Assembly (NCBI GenBank): GCA_948146395.1
Contig: OX411545.1
Location: 20,963,526-21,027,525 of the forward strand
Length of the DNA: 64,000 bases
Direction of reading: 5' to 3'
Origin: Fragum whitleyi
Taxonomy: Eukaryota; Mollusca; Bivalvia; Cardiida; Cardiidae
This document shows positions 19,825 through 31,753 of the stretch, piece after piece. Position 1 is the stretch's first letter; each line of letters starts with the position of its first letter. Both the position numbers and the translations under genes were made by a program. The notes under the pieces are model-generated. The model was not told the origin of the DNA. It did not search any database and was given only the letters and a program-made list of their open reading frames with translations.

Positions 19825-22800
19825 GTACCAAAATTTGTTTATTCTTTTAAATCTGAATTTTCTGATTGATCTTCAAATGTCTTTGTAGTCAGGCTTGCTG
19901 TATTTTATGTTCCAACTCACATAAACAAAATAACAAAAAAGGCAAACTAATCCCTTGAATCCTTATTAGAAGAAATCTCAAGTTCTGTACTGAAGACTGT
20001 AGAAGAGTGGCTATATAAGCACGGTTTGGACCATCATGGACTATGGAGCGATAATCTGAGACCCCTTTCATCAAAAAGATATCGAAAAATTAGAAAGAAC
20101 ACAACATAGATCCACTTGTTTAATAAAGTAAGACTACAGATCTGGAAACAAAGGCCACTTTACAAAATCAACCGCAGAACTCAGACTAACATCATTACAG
20201 ACCATGATGTAATGATGATGACATTTCTATAAAACTATGAATAAATAAAGGTACAATCCAAAAAGGAATCAATAAATTGTCATGTGTGACTAAAACCTGG
20301 CGAAATTTCAAATGTCAATAAATAATTTTCTGTTGTCCTACAGTAAATTAAATGTCTTATTTTCTATTTCCAGAAAAGGAGAGTGCACCTTACGCCAGAG
20401 CAAGCCAGTGATTTTTATGCAGAGCATTATGGAAAGCTGTTCTTTGCAAGTTTGGTTGCATACATGTCAAGTGGTCCAGTCATTGCCTTGGTTATATCCA
20501 GAGATCAAGCTATATCATACTGGAGGGAGCTTATTGGACCAACCAACACAGTGAAAGCTAGACAGACACATCCAGATTGGTAAAATGATTTTTGCTTACC
20601 ACAAGATTTTTATAACCCTTGCATGTTGAACAAAAACCGAAATGGTGCTATAAAAATTAAATTGCAACACAATGTCATATCTAAAATGCTTAAATGAAAT
20701 ATGAAGAAATTACATGGAACTTTATTTGCAATAAAATTCATATGTCATGACTGTGTTTTGACTGTGTACACAAATAGCTCTGCCTATTTATTAGTCAATG
20801 CCATCTTTAGCAGGAACAATAATACATTTGATGTAATATAACCCACATGCTAGATGACAAGCTTTGCTCTCAGTGAAGTTCTCACAACATTAATATCATT
20901 ACTTGTGCAAAAATTCCCCCCCACCCCCGCAAGAAAGGGTAAGAAAACTATTTTATACCCAGGAAAAAGGTAACAAAATTTCAGAAATGTAATAATGTTA
21001 CAACATTTGCAGCCTGATCTTAATGTACATCAATCTGTTGTCTTGTTTATGTTATTGTAAAAAAAAAACTTGAGGCAGACTGGTTGAAAAGTTTGTAAAA
21101 AATGGCAATTTGTTTGAATTGAGATTTAAATTCAGCAGGATAAGGGTTAAGATTTCAAAGGAATTATTTACCTGACTTTATTTATAAAAAGCATTCTTGA
21201 AAAATTATTTTGTTGGTCCTTTTCTATAGTGTGAGAATAAAACTGTAAGAAATACTGTGCTTATGTCTGTACTGATATAGGATATTCATTTATTTCAGTC
21301 TAAGTTCCATTTGTATCTTATTTAGTGAAAATCAAAAGTTATATTTTCACAAGTGGCAGAGCCACAAGTGAAAATGTAACTTTTTTTGTTCACCCAATTA
21401 AAAATTAAATGATCTTTCTCGAACAACAAACAATTGTTCAATTTTTTAATGAAAAAATGATTAAAAATTGAAAATTGTATGGCAAATTTTCTCGAACGCA
21501 TCATTTTGCATGTAATAACTAAGCAATGCCATAGTGACAGAGCTTATTTTGCTTGGCTTAGATGATGTCAGATAGGGTTAAAGGAACAAAAGTTGGTATA
21601 AAATTTATTAATTTTACTTGTTATGCAGTGAGTTTATCAAGTTATAATCTATATTTCACCAAAAAGCATTGAATTTTTTTTCTAATTTTCAGCCTAAGAG
21701 CTATCTATGGAACAGATGAACAGAGAAATGCCCTTCATGGCAGTGACAGCTTTACTGGGGCAGAGAGAGAAATTAGATTCTTCTTTCCTGATAGTGAGTC
21801 TTTTTGAACAATCTGTTAAGAAATATCTTTAGCCTTTCACTAGAAATATCCATAACCTTGACTAAAACATAGCCTTGCACCGTAAACTAAGATTTTAAAA
21901 TCTGTTTCGGCAACAAGTGACATGTACTGGATCCATACATTTTGGAATTGATATTTGACACTGATGAAAAAAGAAAAGTGAAAAAAGAAAACAAATCTAA
22001 ATGTGTAACTTTTTTAGCTTTTCATTTTGACAGGTCATTGAATAAGTGAAGATCAAATGTTTCTTTATAATATATATTATCATTTATATAAATTTTCATT
22101 TGGTTCTTGAAATAGCAAAGGTATAAATAATCATTTAATTTCAAGATTTACCAAGAATTTGGACGGGGATATAATTGTCCATATATTCACTTGGCCTTGT
22201 TATCATTCATAAACATATTATCAAATCTGGAATGATTCTTGACTTTAATATTCACCTAAAATGCGTTATTATTGTAGTTGTGATTTTATCATGAAATTCA
22301 CTACTTCTGTCTCTTTTGTGGGCTTGTTACTCTTATTTTGTTGTATGAAAAACCTACTGATTATCAGGACCAACTAAATTCAGCATTCTGAAATGTAGCA
22401 TTGAAAATTGCAAAGTTTGTTGTTTTTTCTAATTGATGTATTTCTTCTGTATTCCTTTGCTTTGAAATAAGTTATATTTCTGAAAATGATTGTACCATAT
22501 ATGTATAAATAAAATGGTAAAAATCATGAATTTTGTTGGTCCTCTAAAAGAGTATGTTTTTCATGCAGCAAAAATTGAGTAACAAATCCACAAAAGTATG
22601 GCAAAAGAATTGACAGATCTTACTTGAAAAGCAAACAATAATTCAACTTCTCTTATACAAACATGAGACTTAGATGACGTCAGATAGGTTGAAATGAAGG
22701 AAAGTGCAGTATAATTTTTTGATAATTTCACTGGTAAGGCGGTGAGTTTATCGAAATGATAATCTACCATTGTTTCTCGATAAACCACCAAAAAGCGTTA

Positions 22801-24525
22801 AAGAAATAGCTTGTAACAAGAAAATTCTCCTTTATTCAAACTATTTTCTACCACAAAGAATGGCTTCATTTCAAATTTGCTTTCACTTAACATTGTTGTC
22901 TGCCATCTCTTTCAGTTTGGATCCATCTAAATTAATGAGGTACAGGAAATGGTTAAAGAATTTAGATTATCATCACTAAGACATGATGAAACATAGTTTT
23001 TATTCACTTTTAGGTGTAATTGAGCCAGTCCCTCTTGGTCAAGCAGCTAAAGATTATCTGTCCAGAAAAGTAAACCCAACATTGTTGAAAGGTTTGACAG
23101 AATTATGTAAGAAGAAACCTCTTGACCCTGTTGTAAGTATATTCATCTTTAATTGTTTAGATTATTTTGACATGCGATCAGAATATTCCATATCATTCAG
23201 GGCTTGTGCTGGCTTTTCAATTTCAGGAGTCATCAACCCCTTGTTCATAAAATTTAGGGGGGGGGGGGGGCAAAACTAGTTTGTATAGGGTCAAAAAGGG
23301 GCAAAACTAATATATTTATCAGTTTAACAGTTTAAAAAAGCCTCTGTAAATGAATCATATTAATCAATATAGTGTCCTTAGAAACATTTTTGTTAATGTT
23401 GACTGATTTATAAAGATCTTTTATGAAGAAAAAAATGACTTATATAACCTTCATGTTGCAAAAGCTGCATTGCTGTAAATTCAGTAGGTCAAATTGATCC
23501 CATGCAGGGTATTTTTGAGGGTCAAAATGGGGTTATTGGGGATCAAAACCCTAGTTTAAGGTCAAACAAGAGCCCTGTTATTTCAGGTATGTATTTTAAC
23601 AGGGTACGGCACCATCAGTGCTCAAAGAATCTGAGGATCCAAAAAGGGATCCAATTATTTCAAATCATAGGATTTCTCAAGGTTCCTTCTATGTCTATTG
23701 AAAATTTGACATTTTTAAGCCAAAATAATTTTTTTAAGCCAAGGCTCTAACTCCACTTTATTTCGTATGTTTGTAAGATATAGAGTGAAGTTAGAACACT
23801 TTGCTTTCAAAAGTGTAAGGGATCTTTATGGTAATAAGTAGGGATTCTCGCTAGACCGTTTTGAAAAATCAATAAGTGCAAATCCCTGCTTGACATGTTT
23901 ATTTGCTATTTAAAAAAAGGGGTGAAAAATACTCAAGCTTTTAAGGAATCCTCTGTGAAGAATAAGGTGATACCAATAATCTAGGCTTTAAACATTTTTT
24001 ATGCACCCCCCCCCCCACCCTCTATTGATACATCAGGGGATATCGTTTTTGACATGTCTGTTTGTGATTGGTAAAGGAAAGAGCCTTTGTGTATCACATG
24101 AGAATATTGTTTGTGACAAGACCTTTCTGATGGTATAACTTTCAAAGTCATCTTTCAAGGTCAAGATCATTTTTCAAGGTCAAATATGTAGAACATTTAT
24201 GAAAATGTCAGTGGTGAGGACATTGATGTTTAACAAACACATCTGGTTTCTTTGTCATTTGATTACCAATGTCCAAAATTTTTTAATACTACATATGGTA
24301 AAATGTCATTTTTATTTGGTAAGTAAGCGCCTCCTTAGTGCTAAAACTAGGACCCTAAAATTAGTTCGAAAATAGAGTGTTTATTGTATGTATATTATGT
24401 ACTAATTAAGTTTCATTCATTTTCGTGTTGATGATTTTCAGATTTGGTTGGCTGACTGGTTACTGGAAAACAACCCAAACAAACCCAGAATACGAAGTGT
24501 GAAAGTTGAAGAGCCTGCAGATTAA
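19678..24525 (+). CDS. NME5: NME5 homologue (nucleoside diphosphate kinase family member 5, radial spoke protein), complete
   Basis: Five coding exons: 19678-19824, 20374-20579, 21693-21793, 23014-23132, 24442-24525, totalling 657 nt (218 aa; human about 212). All introns are GT-AG with matching phases. Residues about 16-147 form a group II NDP kinase domain (HIYVERTLAIIKPDAV at the start; YMSSGPVIALV; active-site region RNALHGSDSF with His133). Residues about 155-200 form the Dpy-30-type motif (PLGQAAKDYL...LTELCKKKPLDP-VIWLADWLL). This arrangement is diagnostic of NME5, a sperm and ciliary axoneme protein linked to radial spokes. Expression is probably driven by the shared upstream promoter. 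The start is supported by the similarity beginning at MEPPHIYVE; an in-frame Met11 is an alternative. No canonical AATAAA was seen just after the stop. Confidence 0.95.
19960..20225 (+). mobile_element. Decayed LINE ORF2 C-terminal fragment in NME5 intron 1
   Basis: Frames spell DIEKLERTQHRSTCLIK, DYRSGNKGHFTKSTAELRLT, the region after the RT domain of many LINEs (DIDKLEKIQRRAAR...). Two frame changes and stops; no intact part. Confidence 0.6.
20374..20579 (+). CDS. NME5: NME5 coding exon 2
   Basis: 206 nt from acceptor TATTTCCAG to donor GTAAAA. Codes KRRVHLTPEQASDFYAEHYG through YWRELIGPTN and THPD. Ends in phase 2, so the next codon is split (TG/C, Cys). Confidence 0.94.
21328..21395. repeat. 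Hairpin in NME5 intron 2
   Basis: Arms AAAAGTTATATTTTCACAAG / CAAGTGAAAATGTAACTTTT around TGGCAGAGCCA. A weaker relative occurs at 36285-36350. Confidence 0.6.
21557..21671. repeat. Direct repeat left of NME5 exon 3
   Basis: CTTAGATGATGTCAGATAGG ... CAGTGAGTTTATCAAG...ATAATCTA...CACCAAAAAGC, repeated in the same order at 22668-22798. Confidence 0.5.
21693..21793 (+). CDS. NME5: NME5 coding exon 3 (active-site exon)
   Basis: 101 nt from acceptor TAATTTTCAG to donor GTGAGT. Codes LRAIYGTDEQRNALHGSDSF and AEREIRFFFPD, including the catalytic-position histidine. Confidence 0.94.
22668..22798. repeat. Direct repeat right of NME5 exon 3
   Basis: CTTAGATGACGTCAGATAGG ... CGGTGAGTTTATCGAA...ATAATCTACC...CACCAAAAAGC; diverged copy of 21557-21671. 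Confidence 0.5.
23014..23132 (+). CDS. NME5: NME5 coding exon 4
   Basis: 119 nt from acceptor CACTTTTAG to donor GTAAGT. Codes VIEPVPLGQAAKDYLSRKV and GLTELCKKKPLDPV, the first half of the Dpy-30-type motif. Confidence 0.94.
23198..23577. repeat. MITE, CAGGGCTTGTGCTAGC family, copy 2
   Basis: Left end CAGGGCTTGTGCTGGCTTTT; right end decayed to CAAACAAGAGCCCTG; inner GGTCAAAA words as in copy 1. In NME5 intron 4. Confidence 0.7.
24148..24190. promoter_or_regulatory. TCAAGGTCA word pair in NME5 intron 4
   Basis: TCAAGGTCA occurs twice (near 24156 and 24176), with related TCAAAGTCA just before. The word matches the monomeric nuclear-receptor (NR5A/ERR) site; use is unproven. Confidence 0.25.
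24442..24525 (+). CDS. NME5: NME5 coding exon 5 and stop
   Basis: 84 nt from acceptor GATTTTCAG. Codes IWLADWLLENNPNKPR and a short charged tail ending EEPAD-stop. Confidence 0.94.
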   Translation: MWLADWLLENNPNKPRIRSVKVEEPAD

Positions 24526-25983
24526 AAAATGATGTATTAGGATATTTAAGGATTTCTATCAAACATTTGTGTAAAAAATGAAAGTGTAACAAGATAAAAA
24601 TATAAATGGGTTTATGCACTGCTGTGCTAAAAGTCTACACATTGTGAAGACACATATTACAGTCCTGCACTAACTCAAATTGCAAAAAAACTAATTGTAC
24701 ACTTAAAATCACACCCAGCTCAGGTTACTCTTTGTAATTTAACAATGGAGTGTGTTTTTGCATTGATGTAAGGTAAAAGGTCATTCTGTGAAAAAAAGTT
24801 TTTACCTTGATTTACTTATGCAGTATGCAAAAATCAAAATGGGCCTTTGCGTGACATTTTCAACAACTTCATATTCCCATGATGCCACAATAATGGGCAG
24901 CAAGGATAATTGGCAGTCAGAATGGTGGTTAAGTGTAATTAGAATGTTTGCTGACTGACTGAAGTTTATATATCAAGTCATTTACTTCTTACAGAGCACA
25001 AAGGGAAACACTCTGATAAGACTGTGTGGATTCACATGCTGATCTGAGTCTTTATTTTGATCACACATGAAATAGTTGGAAATGTCTTGCAAAGGCTAAA
25101 ATATCTTTTGTGCACTTCTGGGATAGTCTTATTGTTTTTAAAAGGTCACAATCACATTCCAAAAGAGTCTAAGTTTTGAAATTCTCAAGTTTTTTTTATA
25201 TATAACAGTGTTTGCTAAAATAAGATACAAACCACGAATGTTAAACCGCTCAACAAATCAGTCATTAGAATTAAGCTTCATTTCTCAGACCTAGAAAAAA
25301 CGAAATGTGCTTCTCGTAGCTTTAATGGCTATGCTAACCCATATTCAAAGATCATCTGCAGAATGAAGGATATAGAAACATGTTTACATACATAATACAT
25401 AAACTATAAACTGCAGACCATAAATAAATTGTATGTATGATATTACATTTAGCAAGATCTGTTCTAAATGAAATTTCTATGCATTTATTGTCTAGTTGTA
25501 TATTTGCCTCTGAGAATTCACCTGTTATTATCATTTAACATGTATTTTCTGTGGGGACTTTTTTTTCTGCAATATCTGCGGTAAAGAGCGACACCATACA
25601 CAGAAATAATTGACAGAATTTGATCTTATTCTCTGAAAATGCAATTACCAATACTTTCTTGAAAACCACATAATTTGATTACTGCTAGCAGTGTATGAAG
25701 GGTGTCTACTTGTAAAGGAAAATTTGCAGTTTTTACCGTTTAATAGTCTATTTCTGAAACACTTACAAACATATCACTCAAATGTGTTATTGAATAGCTT
25801 ATTAAACCTTTGATAAGGTGCGATACGTTGAAAGAAATAAATGTCAGTTGTGTAGCACTTGGATTTGGGATCCAAAAAGGAATATAATGTTCATGGTATT
25901 TATTATACATAAACACTTGCTTCATTGTTATTACATTTGGCATAACGACAGGTATTTAAATTGAATAATTTTATATCATTTTT
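24526..25983. other. Intergenic region after NME5
   Basis: No gene seen. A diverged GAGCCTGTG-family MITE may span 24840-25100 (GGGCCTTTGCGTGACATTTT ... GGAAATGTCTTGCAAAGGC). The rest is unremarkable AT-rich DNA. Confidence 0.5.
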
Positions 25984-27322
25984 AGCTCGACTATTCAAAG
26001 AATAGGGGGGCTATTCCGGTCACCTGGGCCTGGGCATCAGTGTCGGCGTCGGCATCTGCGTAATGCTTTGGTTAAGTTTTTTACATGCAAGTGTTTAAAA
26101 TCTCTGTTTCTATTAAAGCTATTGCTTTGAAACTTTTCACATGCTTCTGTGACCATAATATCAACCTCTAGACGAATATTTAATACTCTGATATTGAGTT
26201 TAAAGGAATTTTAACCCTTTTCGGACTTAGAAATTTTGGTTAAGTTTTTATGTGCAAATGTTATTTATCTGTTATATTTCTGTTTCTATAAAAGCTATTG
26301 CTTTGAAACTTTACACATGTTTTTGTGACCATAATATCAGCATCTAGACAAAGATTCATTACTCTGATATTGAATTTAGTGGAATTTTAACCCTTTCAGG
26401 ACTTCGAAATTCTTGGTTAAGTTTTTATGTGCAAATGTTGTATATCTGTAATATCTCTATTTCTACTCAAGCTTTTGCTTTGAAACTTTGCACATGCCTC
26501 TGTGACCATAAAAGCATCCTCTTGACAAAGATTCAATACTCTGATATTGAATTTAATGGAATTTTAACCCTTTTCGGACTTAAAAATTCCTGGTTAAGTT
26601 TTTACGTGCAAATGTTGTATATCAGTTATAGCTCTATTTCTACCTAGGCTTTTGCTTGGAAACTTTACACATGCTTCTGTTACCATGATATCAGCTTCTA
26701 GACAAAGATTGATTACTCTGATATTGAATTTCATCGAATTTTAACCTTTTCCAGACTCAGAAATTCTTGGTTAGGTTTTTATGTGCAAATTGTGTACATC
26801 AGTTATATCTCTAATTCTAGTAAAGCTAATGCTTGGAAACTTTGCACATGCTTCTGTAATAATAATTTTAGCCTCTAGACAAAGATTTAATTCTCTGGTA
26901 TTGAATTTAGTCGAATTTTGACCCTTTTCGGACTTAGAAATCTTGGTTAAGTTTTTATGTGCAACTGATGTACACTTGTAATATTTCTGTATCTATTAAA
27001 GCTGTTGCTTGGAAACTGTACACATGCTTCTTTGACCATAATTTTAGCCCACAGAAAAAGATTCATTACTTCGATATTTAAGTAAGTGGAATTTTAACCC
27101 TTTTTGGCCTTAAAAATCTTGGTTATGCTTTTATGTGCAACTGTTTTATGTTAGTGAATCTCTGTTCCTACTAAAGCTATTGCTTTGAAACTTTGCACAT
27201 GCTTCTGTGACCCTAATATAAGCCTTTAGACAAAGATTCTTTTCTCTTGACTTTCATTTTATTGAATTTCCAATGTCGAAATTGATTTGCTGTTACTATC
27301 CAGCACTAGGAATAGTCGAGCT
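25984..27322. mobile_element. Hairpin-ended tandem-core element F (inverted)
   Basis: Ends AGCTCGACTATTC (25984-25996) and GAATAGTCGAGCT (27310-27322) are a perfect 13-bp inverted pair. The first end folds as CTATTC-AAA-GAATAG. A GTCGGCGTCGGC stretch follows. The core has seven units, GGTTAAGTTTTTATGTGCAA at about 26072, 26238, 26415, 26592, 26769, 26945 and 27121, period 176-177 bp except the first. No coding. Confidence 0.8.
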
Positions 27323-27366
27323 TCGCTGTCCTCCTTTCTTGTAATTTGCCATGAGTTTATTTTACT

Positions 27367-27382
27367 CTCTCTAAGTATTGGT
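27367..27382. repeat. Target-site duplication, left
   Basis: CTCTCTAAGTATTGGT, identical to 27647-27662. Confidence 0.85.
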
Positions 27383-27646
27383 GCCTCTGTCCGCGTTGGA
27401 CTATCATTCAAAAGGTCCCGGGTTCGATTCCCGACGGCGGCACTCAGCCTTTCCAACTTTTTGTCTTCCACCAGTGGATATACAAAAGAAGACATATTTT
27501 GGATGGCAGCTAGAGAAAAAGAAACGATGAAAAAGGTAGCACTGGTGTGAGAAATACCAAGAAACTATTGTAAGATGCTCCAGTGACCGCGAAGTATAGC
27601 TGAAAGATTGTTGAAAGCGGCGTAAAACCCAGTTCAAACAAACAAA
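27383..27646 (+). mobile_element. tRNA-derived SINE with intact target duplication
   Basis: 264 bp. The head contains a tRNA B box (GGGTTCGATTCCCG, 27420-27433) and is slightly 5' truncated. The body carries GTAGCACTGGTGTGAGAAAT and ACTATTGTAAGATGCTCCAG. The tail TTGAAAGCGGCGTAAAACCC is followed by (CAAA)n. Identical 16-bp duplications flank it. Reference copy for the other SINEs in the window. Confidence 0.88.
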
Positions 27647-27662
27647 CTCTCTAAGTATTGGT
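27647..27662. repeat. Target-site duplication, right
   Basis: CTCTCTAAGTATTGGT, identical to 27367-27382. Confidence 0.85.
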
Positions 27663-27714
27663 ATCAGATCCACATTCATGGTTTGATCCCAAGGGGAGAT
27701 CGGGAATCCTTATT

Positions 27715-29067
27715 AGCTCACCTGCGCACAAAGTGCTCAAGGTGAGCTATTGTGATCGTACAATGTCAGTCGTCCGTCGTCCGTTTTGCAACTTCCACAA
27801 TTTCTTAAAACATCTTCTCCTATACAAGTGGGCCAATTTTAATGAAACTTGGCAGGGATGTAACTTGGGTCTAGCTCTACCAAAGTTGTTCAAATAAATG
27901 ACATCCACCCTTAACTTACCCTTATCCTTTAACAAAAAGGGTGAAAATAGAAAATCCTTAAAAATCTTCTTCTCTGAAACCAGAAGGCAGACAGCTTTCA
28001 TGTTTGGTATGTAGCATCATCTAGTGAACCTCTACCAAGTTTGCTCATATCAAGACCCTGGGGTCATATTTATGGGCATTACCCCAGCGCAACTCTTTTT
28101 ACAGAGTATCAAAGAGCAAAAAATATTTAAAAATCTTCTTCTCTGAAACCAGATGGCAGTGAGCTTAAATATTTGGTATGAAGCATAATCGAGTGGACCT
28201 CTACCAAGTTTGTTCATATCACGACCCTGGGCTCATATTTGGGCTTTGCCCGGGCGCAACCCTTTTTACATAGTATCAAAGAGCAAAAATCTTTAAAAAT
28301 CTCTTTCTCTGAAACCAGATGGCTTTCATATTTGGTATGAAGCATCATTGAGTGGACCTCTACCAAGTTTTTCATATCAAGACCAAGGGGTCATATTTTG
28401 GCTTTGCCCGGCTTTCTCTGAAACCAGATGGCTTTCATATTTGGTATGAAGCATCATTGAGTGGACCTCTACCAAGTTTTTCATATCAAGACCAAGGGGT
28501 CATATTTTGGCTTTGCCTGGGCGCATCCCTCTAGCTCTTTTCAGCACGAAGGGGAAAAAAAGAAAAATCTTCAAAAATCGTCTTGTCTGAAACCAGATTG
28601 CAGCGAGCTTTCATATTTGGTATGTAGTATCATCTAGTGGACCTCTACCAAGTTTGTTCATATTAAGACCCTGGGATCATATTTGGGCTACACCGAGGTA
28701 CATTCCTTTTAGCTCATCTGAGCACAATGGTTGAAAATAGGAAAATCTTCAAAAATTGTCTTCTCTGAAACCAGAAAGCAGATAGCTTTCATATTTAGTA
28801 TGTAGCATCATCTAGTGGACCTCTACCAAGATTTTTCATATCAAGACCCTGGGGTCACATTTGGGCTCCACCTGGGTGTATCCCTTTTTATATAGAATCA
28901 AAGAGTTAAAAGGCATATCATTCTTGCTCTTGGCTGAAAACATTCCATGATATTGATCTCATGTAGAAATGATCCCCTTGTTGACATCTGCCTATTTAAT
29001 TAATGTGATCTCCCAGGGGTCAAAGAGACTCAGGTGAGCGATCTAGGACTATCATGGTCCTCTTGTT
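27715..29067. mobile_element. Hairpin-ended tandem-core element B (element A family, inverted)
   Basis: Begins with the terminal hairpin 27715-27748 (AGCTCACCTGCGCAC / GTGCTCAAGGTGAGCT) and GTCGTCCGTCGTCCG, and ends with hairpin AGGACTATCATGGTCCT (29045-29061) and CTTGTT. The core units carry CTACCAAGTTTGTTCATATC and GACCCTGGGGTCATATTT as in A, in the opposite strand. Includes a near-identical 109-bp duplication at 28304-28520. Confidence 0.8.
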
Positions 29068-29299
29068 TTTCAGACAAGCCTCTTAATTATGTAAGTTAAA
29101 TCTTAGGAGTGCAATAGTCACCTTAATATTTAGACAAAAAAAGAGCAGGGCAGTAGGTGTTGCAATCCTTCTCTGTCAAAGTTTTAGATCAGATTCATGC
29201 AAAAAAATGCAGATGACTTATGCTCGCATCTACTATTGATGATCTGCGAGAATCTATTGTGGAAGAGAAGGAATTGACTGTTACAAGCAAGCATCAAGC

Positions 29300-30330
29300 T
29301 AGATCAAAAATGTCTCTGCAGGAAGATAAAACGTTTCCCCCTTCGTGAGCTTGATATAAGAAAATATACGGAGGGAGATAAAATTTTCCTCCACAGCGAG
29401 GCCAAAACTTTTAACCGGGCGAGATAAAATCTTTTCCCTGCAGCAACATCAAAGATTTCCTTTGCCGCGTAAGTAAAATTTGACAATGCAGATAAAAACT
29501 TTCTCTGCATCAAGATCAAAAGTTCCGACGAAACAAGATCAAAACTTTTTTTTCTGTAGCAAGATCATTTTTTTTTTTTATTTTTTTTACTTTTTACTTT
29601 TTATTTTTTTTTTTTTTTTTTGAAGCAAGATCTAAATTCTTCTCTTTGGCAGTTGAAAAGAAAATTCTTCATTGTAGTAGCAAATTTTAATGTGAAGCAT
29701 ATCAGCAGCCAGTTCCAAAAAATTTTTCCGAAGCAAGATCAAAATCTTTCGCAATGCAAAATCAAAGTTTTTCGCTGCAACGAGTTCGCTTTTTCTCTGC
29801 AGCAAGAACATAATATTCTTTTGAAGCAAGATAAAAACTTTCTATACAGTAAGATTAAAACAATTTCCTAGGCAGCGATATCAGATTTTTTTTCTCGAGG
29901 CAAGATCAAATGTTTTCTCTGAAGCGTGATCAAAATTTCCTCAACAGCTAAATCAAGATGAAAATTTGTCTCCGCAGATTCAAAGATTCTTTTGAAGCGA
30001 GAGTGAAATTTTTGCTACCTAGATCAAAATTTTCTCTGTAGCAAGATTATATTTTTTGTCCTCCCAATTAAGACCAAAACTTTTCCATACGACACACGAT
30101 CTGTTAATTTCCTGAAGCAATATCAAACATCTTTTTAAAGCTAGATATTTTCCCCCAGAAACAAGATAAAATATCCCACCAATGACATTAGATTTTTTTG
30201 CAGTAAGAAAATATTCCAAAAGCATGCAACATTTTCAGAATTTTTCTCTGAAGAAATGTCAAATATTTTCTTTGCAGCAAAATTTAAAAAAATTCTCGGC
30301 AACAAGGAAATAATTTGCCATCGTTTTGCT
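29300..30330. repeat. Decayed short-period minisatellite
   Basis: About 1 kb built from degenerate units of roughly 24-30 bp around CTCTGCAGCAAGATCAAAAC (for example near 29511, 29534, 29623, 29733, 29824, 29848, 29900, 29924), with a T-rich interruption at 29565-29622. Apparent ORFs here reflect the repeat. Confidence 0.6.
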
Positions 30331-31750
30331 AACTTAAAATCTATTAAACCATATCTAATTTCGCATATCTTAGAACCCTTTTCCAAATGCCATAAACGAT
30401 TTTTGGAAGAGAGCGAGTTTGTACAGGGTGGCACCGGGTGAGAGAGGAAACGTCTTGTTAATGCCGGGGATGTAGCCAACACGGGTTTAAATCGATAGAA
30501 AGCTTAAACACGCAATATACCCTAGCAACCGTCACTTTGATTCGTATAAAGAGTTTAGCAAGTGGGCGGAGTGATATAGAAAGCATATTGGATGAAGGGG
30601 TGAGTATTTTAAAAGTACAGACTTTACTAGATCTATTGTAGAATGGTTGAAACGGTGAGTAAATAGAATGATTACAATTTAATTTGCACCAAAATTGCTG
30701 CCACGTTATTATTATGTCCTTTTCCTTTCAAAATCTGTAAAAATAAAACTACTGTTACGCACGTCTACTTATTTCTGTATCGAGGATTGTTAAGCGCGGA
30801 CCTAGACGGAAGCATCCCACGACAAAGGGCAGCATTCTCGAGAAATTACTTACTAGCTCAAGACAATGTTCAGCAACATAACGAATTGTCAAACTGTGGT
30901 CGATCTAAACTTTCATTTTTCCCATGCAAAATATATGTTCATATAAAGGGTGAGATATTAGGGCCTCAAAGTGACAGGGCTAATAGCGCGGAGCTCGGCG
31001 GAAACACACTCCATCTTTCGACCAAAAAATGGCTATCCCTGTAAATACGTGTAGGCGAAACATAACGACAATAACCACAGAAACCTAAAAGCAGCATCGT
31101 GTCTTGTCTTTAATTAAGGATGCTGTTTGAAGTTTGTGTAATAAGAAAATGGTTTTGTTATTTTCAACGCTGTTGTCACAAGCCACAAGGTAGATAAAAA
31201 TAAACTAGGTATTATTTACTTGTGGCGTACCAAAGTCTTTCAGTCGGCCCGGAAAAAAGAACCTTCGCATAAGTACAATCAATGCGATTAAAAAGCGATA
31301 TTGGTTATCTTTTAATCATTCTTATTAAAATTGATATTTTAAATGGGGATACCATATGCGATTCTGCAGGAACAGTAAAGGAGGGTATCATAGTCTCATT
31401 AAAATGTTAAATACAGGTAAATCAAAACATATTGTCGTTAAACACGATTAGAATGACTATCCTCTTCAAAAATTGTTTTGTCACCCTACGGTTCAAATTG
31501 TTTTGCAAGTGAAGGAAGTGCTATCTTTTGCCGTTTTAAATGTGAAATGTTCTGACAAAATCCAAAAAGCAAGTAACTGCGTTGTTGCAAAAACGTCGTG
31601 TGACATTCGACATATTTAGTTATTACATGATGCAGCCGACAATGTCTTTGGCTATTTTTCGATTTTAGTACTAGAAGTTCGTAAGATTAAAAATTGCTTG
31701 CATATCATTATATCTGCAAAATGCAATAATTGTGTTCTGTAAATTCAAGA
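30331..31750. other. Intergenic stretch, no gene recognised
   Basis: An 85-codon open frame at 30787-31044 (plus) lies in slightly more GC-rich DNA but matches no family I know. No tandem repeat or TIR was recognised. Confidence 0.4.
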
Positions 31751-31753
31751 CAA

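Noticed and set aside
20312..20583. Two plus-strand frames overlapping NME5 exon 2
   Set aside because: The exon frame matches NME5; the other is a shadow.
29304..30482. Several overlapping open frames on both strands
   Set aside because: They follow the degenerate short-period repeat and its A/T-rich composition.
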